The notes under the pieces were generated by a model. The model did not search any database. It was not told where the DNA came from and saw only the letters and a list, made by a program, of their open reading frames with translations. DNA of 64,000 nucleotides from an uncultured Collinsella sp. (GTDB lineage: Bacteria > Actinomycetota > Coriobacteriia > Coriobacteriales > Coriobacteriaceae): NCBI GenBank assembly GCA_958450865.1, contig CAUDNY010000003.1, positions 190,850 through 254,849 on the forward strand, in the 5' to 3' direction. Position numbers and translations under genes: made by a program. Shown piece after piece: positions 8,947 to 16,455 of this stretch. How positions within the stretch are numbered: the first letter of the stretch is position 1; each line of letters starts with the position of its first letter.

Positions 8947-9933
8947 CTACTCACCGTCCAAGGTCGCAAAGAGCGCCAGGTGCAAGGTGCCCGGGTCTTG
9001 ATGCAGGTAGTCGGCGCTATCGGGATCGGTGCCCTCGATGTAGTAATAGATATCCAAACGATAGGTCTGGTCAAGCCCCAGCGTGGCAAGCGTGTTTTGC
9101 GGACGCGCAGCCGTCTCGCTCGTGTCCAGCGTAAAGGTGGCCGGGTCCTGCGTCACGTTGGCGCCGCAGGTGAGTTGACCGTTTTGCCAGCCCAGGAGCA
9201 TGCCCTCGGTGTAGCCCGCCAGGCCCACAGGCACGGTCGCGGGATGCTCGTCGCGATGGCCGCTATCGGAGCTGTCGAGCTCAAAGATGTCGGTGGCAAG
9301 CACCTGGTTGCCGCTCGAGATCTTTATGCCCACGCGGGCCGCGCGCAGCAGCTCAGCATCGGCGCCCTGCGGGACCAGCGATTCGGCCAGATACAAGCTG
9401 ACCTTACCCTTTACTTTGCTGGCGCCCGTTCCGGTAATGGTGGGGCGCAGATTGATCCAGCCGTGGTAGAACGCGGAACCGTTGTCTTTTGCCTGCTCAA
9501 ACACCGTGGCATCGCCGGCGGAGTTGTTTTGCGCGCAGGCAGCAAAGCCGTTGAGATCGAAGGTCGAGACCGGATAGAGCGTCACGGCGCCAGTCGCATT
9601 GGAAGTCAGGGAAACATCGCCCTGCTGCGACCAGCTGCCGCGATCGGCGTCGCCCAGCTCCAGCACCAGCTTGGACGTGTCGCTGTGCACGCTCACCGAG
9701 TTGGTATTGACCTTCATGTTGTTGGTAAACCAGGCGTAGGTCGCGGCGCCCAAAGTGGCGGCAAGCGCCACCATAACGAGCGCGATGTAGGCACGCGCGT
9801 GGCGAGCGTGGCGGCGGGCGGCGGCGCCCTCGAGGACCTGGCACTCGGCGGCTACGCTGGAGGGAACCGCGGGGCTCTCGCTCTGGGTTTTGGCCTCGCA
9901 GCTATCTGCTGGCATGCGCTTCTGATCTTTCAC
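8947..9933 (-). CDS. SipW-class secreted protein 3
   Basis: About 328 residues. I place the start at GTG 9933, which has AAGGGGG upstream and lies 13 bases after the previous stop; the frame stays open further upstream but would overlap that gene. A Cys/Ala-rich cytosolic leader with repeated RHARHAR precedes a hydrophobic segment ending GAATYAWFTNN. The mature region is beta-rich (LVLELGD, FDLNGFAACAQ) and ends with a weaker signature, IYYYIEGTDPDSADYL, in which the usual Cys is Ser. Probably a fibre subunit exported by the SipW-like peptidases. Confidence 0.72.
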   Translation of the reverse strand: MKDQKRMPADSCEAKTQSESPAVPSSVAAECQVLEGAAARRHARHARAYIALVMVALAATLGAATYAWFTNNMKVNTNSVSVHSDTSKLVLELGDADRGSWSQQGDVSLTSNATGAVTLYPVSTFDLNGFAACAQNNSAGDATVFEQAKDNGSAFYHGWINLRPTITGTGASKVKGKVSLYLAESLVPQGADAELLRAARVGIKISSGNQVLATDIFELDSSDSGHRDEHPATVPVGLAGYTEGMLLGWQNGQLTCGANVTQDPATFTLDTSETAARPQNTLATLGLDQTYRLDIYYYIEGTDPDSADYLHQDPGTLHLALFATLDGE

Positions 9934-9946
9934 GTCGCTCGCCCCC

Positions 9947-10783
9947 TTACGCCTTGGCCGCAGCAAAGGCAAGCTGCAGCACCACATCGCGGGCCTGGGC
10001 CTCGTCGATGCAATTGGCGTCGCAGCCTTCCATGTACACAACGTAGCGAACGCTTGCCACCTCGTTGGCGGCCAGCGTGCAGATGGGCGTGGCGCCCGCG
10101 CGCGCCGTGGGCGTGTCGCCGGTGCCATCCATGCTGTAAGCGCTTATGGCGCGGGCCGGGTCGGCAGTGTAGCTCCAGCCCGAGGCGGCGCCCGCTACGA
10201 CCACGCCGCCCTGCGCCGTGGTGCGCCTGTTGGTGGCGCCTGCGGTGTTGCCCAAGTCGTCACAGGTAAAGATATGCGTCTGCGTGCCCGACTGGGTCGT
10301 AATTACCAGACCCAAACGCAACGCGGCCAGCAGCTGCGGGTCGCTCGTCATGCCCATCTGGCCCTGGTACAGGTACACGTTGAGCGCACTGTCGCTGCTC
10401 TTAAGGTACAGCGCGCCCGAAAGGGCGTAGTCATCCAGCTGCGCGGTGCAGTCGGCGTAGTCGGTCGTAATGCCCGCGGCGTTTTGGAACGTGCCGCGCC
10501 AAAAGCGGGAAAGGTCTGACGTCGAGATGGGATAGAGCGTCTTGTCGGCGGCGGCAAGTGTGGTCGTTGTGTCCCAGGGCCCGTTGGACGAAAGGCCAAT
10601 CTGCAGGTCGGAGCTCTCGTCGCTTACCGCGTGTGCCACAGGTGTCACGTTGGTGTAGCGCGAGTTGCTAAACCAGGCATAGGTAGCCGCACTCAGGGCG
10701 GCTACCAGCACCAACATCCATGCGGCCGCGGCAACCATGCGACGGCGCGAGCCTAGGATGTCTTTGATGTTCGATGCACTCAT
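9947..10783 (-). CDS. SipW-class secreted protein 2
   Basis: About 278 residues from ATG 10783, 11 bases after the upstream stop. A short basic leader (GSRRRMV) precedes a hydrophobic stretch ending SAATYAWFSNSRYTN. Later motifs parallel the neighbouring paralogues: 'LYPISTSDLSRFW', 'ALYLKSSDSALNVYLYQG', 'LLAALRLGLVI', and the closing YVVYMEGCDANCIDEA. The parallel order of these motifs across the four genes indicates duplication followed by divergence. Confidence 0.74.
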   Translation of the reverse strand: MSASNIKDILGSRRRMVAAAAWMLVLVAALSAATYAWFSNSRYTNVTPVAHAVSDESSDLQIGLSSNGPWDTTTTLAAADKTLYPISTSDLSRFWRGTFQNAAGITTDYADCTAQLDDYALSGALYLKSSDSALNVYLYQGQMGMTSDPQLLAALRLGLVITTQSGTQTHIFTCDDLGNTAGATNRRTTAQGGVVVAGAASGWSYTADPARAISAYSMDGTGDTPTARAGATPICTLAANEVASVRYVVYMEGCDANCIDEAQARDVVLQLAFAAAKA

Positions 10784-10794
10784 CCCTGGTCCCC

Positions 10795-11679
10795 CTACGA
10801 ACGTTTGCCGGCAAAGCGCAGCGCCAGCGATTGCAGGCTGGTGGCGGCAAGGTTGTTGGTGCAGTCGGGGTCGCAGCCTTCCAGCCACACGTACACGTCC
10901 ACGCGCACGGGCGTGCTGCGGCTGGCGCCCTTGGCGGCAGCGGGTAGGCTGCAAATCTTGGTCGTGGCCTCCTTGAGACTCACGATGCCGGTGTCTTCGT
11001 TGTAGTCGCAGAAGTTTGCGCTGGTCAGCTGGTCAAAATGGACCGTGGCACCGTCGGAGCGGCTGTTGTCGAGCACCAGGTGGTTCTGCTCGTTTTCGTC
11101 GGCATCCTTGCCGTCGAGCGTGTTGTAGCGCGCCTGGGGATTGTGCTCGCCCGAGACCTCAAAGACGTACTGGCCCGTAACGGCATCGCCCTGCCCTGGA
11201 GCATAGGCGACCAGCCCCACGCGCAGGGCGGTGGAGATGGGGTTTGCCGGATCCTGCTCGGTAAAGTCGATGCCCGACAGGTACACGTCGGTTGCGGCCG
11301 AGTTGGTGGCCAGGTACAGGGAGGTCTTGTAGTAGTCGGAATGCTCGGCCGCGCCAAACATGCTGGCAAACAGCGAGTCCTGCGTGGTTCCGCCGGTAAA
11401 GCCCGTTACCTTTTGAAAGCCGTTGAGCACGTTGTCGGTCGAGACGGGATCGAGCAGGCCCGCAAAGCTCAAACCGGCGTTGGTCTTGTATTCGCCGTCG
11501 TACTCGTTGGAGATAAGGAAGGTCACGCCCGTGCCCGCGGCCATCTTGACGTCGGTGATATGGCGGTTGGCGTTGTAGATGTACCAAGCATACGTTACGG
11601 CTCCGGCAACAGCAAGGGCTACCAGCAACATGGCGAGCATGCGATTGAACTGTTTTTGCAGCGAACGCGCGTCCGACAT
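10795..11679 (-). CDS. SipW-class secreted protein 1 (first gene of operon)
   Basis: About 294 residues from ATG 11679, preceded by GGGGGAGGGG. A basic N-terminus leads into a hydrophobic segment ending AGAVTYAWYIYNANR. The mature part carries 'LLDPVSTDNVLNGFQ', 'SLYLATNSAATDVYLSG', 'ISTALRVGLVAY' and the closing VYVWLEGCDPDCTNNL. It heads the eight-gene operon. I could not find a convincing promoter between here and the tRNA gene, although TATTAT on the minus strand at 11729-11734 is a possible -10. Confidence 0.76.
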   Translation of the reverse strand: MSDARSLQKQFNRMLAMLLVALAVAGAVTYAWYIYNANRHITDVKMAAGTGVTFLISNEYDGEYKTNAGLSFAGLLDPVSTDNVLNGFQKVTGFTGGTTQDSLFASMFGAAEHSDYYKTSLYLATNSAATDVYLSGIDFTEQDPANPISTALRVGLVAYAPGQGDAVTGQYVFEVSGEHNPQARYNTLDGKDADENEQNHLVLDNSRSDGATVHFDQLTSANFCDYNEDTGIVSLKEATTKICSLPAAAKGASRSTPVRVDVYVWLEGCDPDCTNNLAATSLQSLALRFAGKRS

Positions 11680-11851
11680 GCCCCTCCCCCAGATGCCGTG
11701 TTGTAAACAGCCTGGACACCATTTGCCCATAATAGAGTTATTTTACGCGAACGTGCAGTTCATCGAGGGTACAAACGGAATATTTCGCGTGCCCTTCGCG
11801 CTGCATCGGGGCGGATAGGGTCGCAAATCGCCGCTTTTTAAAAAATAGTTC

Positions 11852-11880
11852 TTGCCACTGGGCGGGAGCTCCGTTATATT
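11852..11880 (+). promoter_or_regulatory. Promoter of tRNA-Val
   Basis: TTGCCA (11852-11857) and TATATT (11875-11880) are separated by 17 bases and lie about 30 bases upstream of the tRNA, which fits a sigma-70-type promoter. Confidence 0.7.
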
Positions 11881-11909
11881 ATTCCCTGCGCACTCGCGCA
11901 CCCTTGATC

Positions 11910-11984
11910 GGGCGTTTAGCTCAGGGGGAGAGCGCTTCCCTGACACGGAAGAGGTCAGAAGTTCAAATCTTCTAACGCCCACCA
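11910..11984 (+). tRNA. tRNA-Val (anticodon GAC)
   Basis: Folds as a cloverleaf. The acceptor GGGCGTT pairs with AACGCCC; the D-arm is GCTC/GAGC; the anticodon stem CTTCC/GGAAG has loop CTGACAC, giving anticodon GAC; the T-arm AGAAG/CTTCT encloses TTCAAAT. The 3' CCA is encoded. A strong terminator follows directly, so it is a monocistronic transcript. Confidence 0.95.
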
Positions 11985-11992
11985 AATGTTCG

Positions 11993-12028
11993 CAGCTCAG
12001 AGGCTTCGCCTCTGAGCTGTTTTGTTTT
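11993..12028 (+). terminator. Rho-independent terminator after tRNA-Val
   Basis: A 12-bp perfect stem (CAGCTCAGAGGC / GCCTCTGAGCTG, loop TTC) is followed by TTTTGTTTT. Confidence 0.9.
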
Positions 12029-12187
12029 ACGCCACCAAGTCAAGCGGACGCCGCGGCGCCCAAAGCCGCCTCAACAACGCCAGCAACCACCCCAACCAAG
12101 CCCACAGTCGCCCAAACAGTCTTGGCGACCGCCTCAATCGGGCTTGGATGGGCCTCGATACCGCATCCGGACAACCTTCCTATAGTC

Positions 12188-12365
12188 AGGTCTAATACTT
12201 TTCCGCGAAGTGAACGAGCTTATTTGGGCCCCCGAAGCATGCACACTTTTTGAAGCCAAAACCGCAGGATTCTAACGTCAAAACCGCAGGAAATGAGCCG
12301 CCAAAAGTGTCGATGCTTCGGGGGTCCATTTTGACTCGTTCACTTCGCGAAAAAGTATTAGACCT
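12188..12365. repeat. 178-bp palindromic element, copy A
   Basis: The outer 31-bp arms (AGGTCTAATACTTTT... at 12188 and ...AAAAGTATTAGACCT ending 12365) are inverted repeats with one mismatch. A second inner inverted pair surrounds CCCCCGAAGCAT and ATGCTTCGGGGG. The core (AATACTTTTCCGCGAAGTGAACGA) recurs in copy B at 34875-35056. No ORF or transposase is inside. It sits just downstream of the DUF559-like nuclease gene and resembles a MITE or REP-type element. Confidence 0.85.
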
Positions 12366-12403
12366 GAAAATAAGACCCCTGGCCCCACCGCCAGCAACCG
12401 CCC

Positions 12404-13507
12404 CTACCAATGTTGACGCGCCTCGATAACCGTTTGCCAAAGCTTAAACCGCTTCGTTTCGACACGCTTGAGGGCAAAAAATCGCTGCTCCTCGCTCATG
12501 GGCTTGTTAAAAATGGGTCGCTTATTCCGATGCAGCTTGCGCCGGATGCGCTCGCACAGGCGAACGAGCTTTTCGTAGTCGCTTGCCTGATCGGTCGTCA
12601 CCGTAAAGTACGCGACCCCATTGAGCATCTGCAGCTCGTTGCGGCGCTCGGCATCCTTGTGGATTTTCTCGCTTCCATCATGAATGGCGTCGCTGTCGTA
12701 ATCGACCAGCGCGGTCAGTACTTCGGGCAGCAAGCCAGCCCTTACTTTATCCAGGCCCACCTCTGCTTTCGCCGTAAGCGTGATGTCGGGCGTGCGCTCC
12801 AACACGCGCAGTTTGCGGTTGCGCCCATCGTTGTAACCGTCGCGAATGAAGTACTTCTTGTTCAGCTCGGCCTTGCCCAGTGCAAGCCCGCCGTAATGCG
12901 CAGGCAGCGACATAAACATGCAAAGCCCCGACTCCCTTGGAGACCGTGAGCCCTCTTCCACGTACGGAAGCAACGCCTTCGCCTTAGCGGCGCCTCTCAC
13001 CTTTGATGCCCGGTCAAGGTACGCCGCGATGAGCTCCTTAGTCGTGAGCCTGCCATCGCGCATGCCCGCATCCCTGCTTGTTACCCCACCGGGAGCAAGG
13101 TTATCCAGCCGGTAGTCCGATGTCATGGCATAGCCGGCGTAGATGGCCGCCGCCGCATCGCCATCGTGCGCGGCCTGCAAAAACGCCAGCTCGGGAGAGC
13201 ACACATATGCATCCAGGTCGCCCCTCCAGTGGCCCAGCGAGATAAACGAACCCGCGGGGAGCTCGTTGGTGCACAGGTGCGTCTTAACGTGCTTGCTCCG
13301 CCGACGATCGGCGCGCGACGGCACCATCAGATCCAGCACGTCAATCCCCAGGTCATAGCGATCGATAACCTCCTGCGCCTCCTGGTCACAGAGCGCACAG
13401 GCGCCCGCGATCGACACGACCTCTGGTCCCGAATCCCCAAAGCGCGGGTTCGGGATGTGCGCCAAGAGCGCCAGCGCAGCGTTATGTGAAACGATAAAGT
13501 ACCTCAT
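12404..13507 (-). CDS. AbiEi/DUF559-like putative endonuclease-fold protein
   Basis: 367 residues. The N-terminal two thirds resemble AbiEi-like/DUF559 proteins: 'VPSRADRRRSKHVKTHL', 'SPELAFLQAA', 'LTTKELIAAYL', 'GLCMFMSLPAHYGGLAL'. The C-terminal part has VDYDSDAIH, then KDAERRNELQMLNGVAYFTVT, which follows the DUF559/Vsr-like pattern of acidic residue, His, D-x2-R-x2-L and a Gly-led strand. This suggests a PD-(D/E)XK-type fold, but activity is not shown. It stands alone, with no obvious AbiEii partner next to it, so a toxin-antitoxin role is not supported locally. Confidence 0.6.
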   Translation of the reverse strand: MRYFIVSHNAALALLAHIPNPRFGDSGPEVVSIAGACALCDQEAQEVIDRYDLGIDVLDLMVPSRADRRRSKHVKTHLCTNELPAGSFISLGHWRGDLDAYVCSPELAFLQAAHDGDAAAAIYAGYAMTSDYRLDNLAPGGVTSRDAGMRDGRLTTKELIAAYLDRASKVRGAAKAKALLPYVEEGSRSPRESGLCMFMSLPAHYGGLALGKAELNKKYFIRDGYNDGRNRKLRVLERTPDITLTAKAEVGLDKVRAGLLPEVLTALVDYDSDAIHDGSEKIHKDAERRNELQMLNGVAYFTVTTDQASDYEKLVRLCERIRRKLHRNKRPIFNKPMSEEQRFFALKRVETKRFKLWQTVIEARQHW

Positions 13508-13909
13508 GGCGCGAAGATAGCACGCACTTCGTTGGCCATTGGCGGTCCTGCTAAGTTTTCGGCAAACGACCGGCGGCTTTTTGCCGCGGCGCGTCCAAAG
13601 TGCTCATTCGTCGACGTCTAGCTGCAAATCCGTCAAGCTTTTGGCAAGGTTGCCGCTCAACTGACCAAAAGCTGACCACGCACTTGCCCATTTGCTTGAC
13701 GACGCGCCCCCGCCAAAACACCCCGCGACTTCTTGGACAGTCGAAGCATCCATCCAGCGACCGCACGCCACGCCGCAATCGCCCCGTTAAGGCAGCAGAC
13801 ACTACCGGCCACCAGCTCAAACACCGCCTGCCCCAGCCGCGTGCATCGAGCACCCACCGCTGGGGTATCCTTGGGGCACACGCAACGCAAGCCGCACAAA
13901 GGAGCCGCC
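13508..13909. other. Intergenic region with no recognised gene
   Basis: About 400 bases between divergent genes. The segment around 13630-13700 (CAACTGACCAAAAGCTGACC) loosely resembles 61450-61490 upstream of another small gene. No confident promoter, RNA or ORF was identified. Confidence 0.4.
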
Positions 13910-14608
13910 ATGCGCACCGAGCTCGATGTTCCTTTTTCACACAAAGACAAGGCCAAGGCCCTGGGAGCCAAGTGGGACCGGGTCAAGAAGATCTGGTACG
14001 TGCCCGATGGCGTCAACCCCGAGCCCTTTGCCGCGTGGCTGCCCGGCGTGGATCGCTCCGACCCCAGCGCGCCCTACATCTACCTGGTGCTGGGCAAGCG
14101 CCAATGTTGGAAGTGCCACGAGCAGACAACGGTCGCGGCCTTTGGCATTCCGTATTGGGCGACCGAGGACTCGGGCAGCAAGGCTGCGCCCAGCGCCACG
14201 CCCGCCATGGACGACGCGGGCCACATCGCGATCGACACCGCCCGCGCCAACGCCATAGCCATCGTCCCCGCGCTGGGCTGCGTGCCGGCCGAGATCCGCG
14301 ACTACCTGCGCGAGCGCTGCGGCTACAAGCCCGTAACTTCGCGCACCACCAAGACCGTATCGCTCGCCAGCACCTGCACCGGCTGCGGCGCGCTGCAAGG
14401 CAGCCATTACCTGTTCGAGGAGCCCACGTCGCCGTTTGCGCTCACGGCCATCAACAAGCTGCCTGCGCTGGAGTTCGTGCGCGTGGAAGTCGCCGGCGTC
14501 TTTGGCATCCCCGACAGTCAGGACAACTTTGACCAGGCACTCTTCACCTGGGCACGCGACCACCACACCCAGTTCCATAAGGCCCTATGCGAGGGAATTT
14601 ACCTGTAA
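13910..14608 (+). CDS. DUF5710 protein with zinc-ribbon-like cysteines
   Basis: 232 residues from ATG 13910 (AAAGGAG upstream). Residues 1-45 are a DUF5710 module: LDVPFSHKDKAKALGAKWD, then KKIWYVPDGV and FAAWLP. This small domain is commonly found in plasmid primases and mobile-element proteins. Two CxxC pairs (CWKC near 65, CTGC near 160) suggest a zinc ribbon. The function is unknown. The frame is open further upstream, but that part has no ribosome-binding site. Confidence 0.7.
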   Translation: MRTELDVPFSHKDKAKALGAKWDRVKKIWYVPDGVNPEPFAAWLPGVDRSDPSAPYIYLVLGKRQCWKCHEQTTVAAFGIPYWATEDSGSKAAPSATPAMDDAGHIAIDTARANAIAIVPALGCVPAEIRDYLRERCGYKPVTSRTTKTVSLASTCTGCGALQGSHYLFEEPTSPFALTAINKLPALEFVRVEVAGVFGIPDSQDNFDQALFTWARDHHTQFHKALCEGIYL

Positions 14609-14615
14609 GGCAAAA

Positions 14616-14674
14616 CTCGAAAATCGAGTCCAGATTTCCTCGAAAATCGAGTGTGGAATTCCTCGAAAATCGAG
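14616..14674. repeat. Three tandem 23-bp units with palindromic core
   Basis: CTCGAAAATCGAG occurs at 14616, 14639 and 14662, spaced exactly 23 bp. Each is a palindrome (CTCGA-AAA-TCGAG) followed by T and a 9-base variable spacer. It begins 8 bases after the DUF5710 stop codon. The layout suits a protein-binding array or an iteron-like repeat; no replication gene is nearby. Confidence 0.85.
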
Positions 14675-14719
14675 TATGCGCAGGTAGTTAAGTTGCTTAA
14701 GCAGTCGATGGCTTCGCTC

Positions 14720-14783
14720 GAGCGTGGATAATCTCCCGTTTTTGACGGCCTTCCAGCCCAAAATCGTCCGATAATCCACGCTC
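14720..14783. repeat. GAGCGTGGAT-family inverted repeat
   Basis: GAGCGTGGATAATC (14720-14733) is inverted as GATAATCCACGCTC (14770-14783), with one A/T difference at the centre. Related units occur at 21172-21317 and 39131-39200. Confidence 0.75.
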
Positions 14784-14824
14784 ATTTTTCAATCGTCCAA
14801 AAATCCTCGCTCGTCAGCAGGCAA

Positions 14825-15106
14825 CTAGCTATCCGTCTCGTCATAGGTAATGGCGCATTCGCAGGTTGGACATTGTTGAGGATAGATTGGGAGACGCAGG
14901 CCTGTTCGAGCGCGTGAGTCGGCGGCGTGTTTGTCGCGGACGTCAACGAAACTGATGTCTAGGCATGGAAAGTCTGCGCCGCAGCGGGGACAGGGCAGGC
15001 ATATTTGGCTGCAGCTGGCCTTGACGAGCGGAAATAAGCTCCGGTCCATTAACGCTCGTGACAAGTTTCCGTATGCGCCGCGCGCGATATCGCTTTGCCA
15101 TCCCAT
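14825..15106 (-). CDS. Small cysteine-rich hypothetical protein
   Basis: 93 residues. ATG 15106 has AAAGGGGAG at good spacing. Two cysteine clusters, CPRCGADFPC near 40 and CPTCEC near 80, suggest a zinc-binding knuckle. Not recognised. It lies downstream of and in the same orientation as the HNH endonuclease gene, with a 118-base gap. Confidence 0.55.
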   Translation of the reverse strand: MGWQSDIARGAYGNLSRALMDRSLFPLVKASCSQICLPCPRCGADFPCLDISFVDVRDKHAADSRARTGLRLPIYPQQCPTCECAITYDETDS

Positions 15107-15224
15107 GGTCTCCCCTTTCCCGTTTTAACCGTTGAGGAGAGGATGGCAGGATCGTGCAGTCCTCGATGCGGCGCAGCGCGATCCGATCAATCGACATGAT
15201 TAGACAGCGATGGGCTGCACCTAA

Positions 15225-16307
15225 CTAATACGGAGCAACGGCTTCCGCATGACGGCGCGATTCCGAGAAATCAAACTCGGCGCGGTGAGCTTCGAGGAAT
15301 CGGGCATTGGGACGCAGGCGACGCTCATCCGGCTCGCGTAATACCAACCCTGCAAACGTCGCATATTCCGTATACTCCAGAAGGTACGACTCGCAAAGTT
15401 GATAGCCGCCGCGCACCAGCTCAAACGAAATCAGGTGGGCATCGAACAGCGAATGCAGGTCGCGGCGCAGCAGAATACCGTTGCTGACAACCTGCGACTT
15501 GGGGCCCGAGTAGTTCTCAATATGTGCAGCTTCGAGCGCTTCGTTGACGCTGCAACCCGAGACGGCGCATTGACCGGTATAGGCCTCAAGGAGCTGAGCG
15601 CGAAAGCGCTGCTGCCCGATTCGCTCGCGACGCAGCGCGTAGCGAACCTCTTCATCATCGCTCGCCGGAGCGCCAGAAAACTCCGCCGCAAGCGGAGCAT
15701 CCTTCATGTAGCTCATATCGGGGTAGAAACGCGCGTCGGGCCCACCCTTATGGACGGGGCCATGCAACACAAACCAGTTGTTCTCCGGCTCGTAGCGTTC
15801 AACGAATGCTAGGCCTAGCACCTTGTAGCCAGCGCTCGTCGCAAAGAACACACCAACGGGAACGCCGCATTCCATGCAGTTGATCATCTTTTGGTTGTAG
15901 TCCTGGTCGCGCCAGTTTTCGACCGAAGTGCTTTGCGACGAGTACTTGAGCACCCACGTGCCGTCCTCAAGATAGAGCGGGGGAACATCGGAATAGCTAC
16001 CACTTGTAGAGTTATGCACCGAAAGCGCAAAGGTCTTTTCCACAGGATGCTTGATGCGTCCACGACCCGGCCAATAAATACCTGCACGACGCGAAACGCA
16101 AAAGGTCTCAGAGCCAATCGTCATGCGATAAGGATACTGGGGGCTATCAGCTTTAATGTTATGAGGAAGTTTTTCCCAAATCTCGCCACGCTGTTCCTCG
16201 CGCAAGAACCACTCCCAAGCCAAAACACACTCAGGCGGCACAAGGCTGCAAGCGCGGTCGTAACTCGGCCGGGCAATCAGCGGAACACAAGAAGCGATGC
16301 CGTCCAT
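15225..16307 (-). CDS. HNH endonuclease
   Basis: 360 residues from ATG 16307 (GAGG six bases upstream). The C-terminal HNH_2-type domain reads FRAQLLEAYTGQCAVSG, then EAAHIENYS, then NGILLRRDLHSLFDAHLISF, with the expected His, Asn and His. The N-terminal 230 residues (for instance ALSVHNSTSGSY, YYLEDGTWVLKY-like strands) vaguely resemble DNA-reading modules such as SRA in modification-dependent HNH enzymes, but I cannot confirm it. Its base composition looks lower in GC than its neighbours, hinting at transfer. Possibly a defence enzyme acting alone; no methylase is adjacent. Confidence 0.78.
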   Translation of the reverse strand: MDGIASCVPLIARPSYDRACSLVPPECVLAWEWFLREEQRGEIWEKLPHNIKADSPQYPYRMTIGSETFCVSRRAGIYWPGRGRIKHPVEKTFALSVHNSTSGSYSDVPPLYLEDGTWVLKYSSQSTSVENWRDQDYNQKMINCMECGVPVGVFFATSAGYKVLGLAFVERYEPENNWFVLHGPVHKGGPDARFYPDMSYMKDAPLAAEFSGAPASDDEEVRYALRRERIGQQRFRAQLLEAYTGQCAVSGCSVNEALEAAHIENYSGPKSQVVSNGILLRRDLHSLFDAHLISFELVRGGYQLCESYLLEYTEYATFAGLVLREPDERRLRPNARFLEAHRAEFDFSESRRHAEAVAPY

Positions 16308-16391
16308 AAGGAACCTCAAGGAAGAACAGTTCCCCACATTATCGCTGATCTACGCGGGCTCGCGTGCAACCGTTTTGCGCAAAGCCATTGC

Positions 16392-16428
16392 ACAAAATAG
16401 GGGCTGCTTCGATTGAAGCGGCCCCTAT
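16392..16428 (-). terminator. Terminator after SipW-class protein 6
   Basis: ATAGGGGCTGCTTC pairs with GAAGCGGCCCCTAT (16398-16428). On the minus strand it is followed by TTTTG. It closes the gene ending at 16456. Confidence 0.8.
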
Positions 16429-16455
16429 CAGGCAAATTTAGTTAATGGCTTAGCC

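Noticed and set aside
12188..12365. Possible insertion sequence
   Set aside because: No transposase frame inside either copy; at most a non-autonomous element.
12404..13507. AbiE toxin-antitoxin pair
   Set aside because: No AbiEii nucleotidyltransferase gene lies next to the AbiEi-like protein.
14616..14674. Possible CRISPR array
   Set aside because: Only three 13-bp palindromes with 10-bp spacers and no cas genes; far too short for repeat-spacer units.
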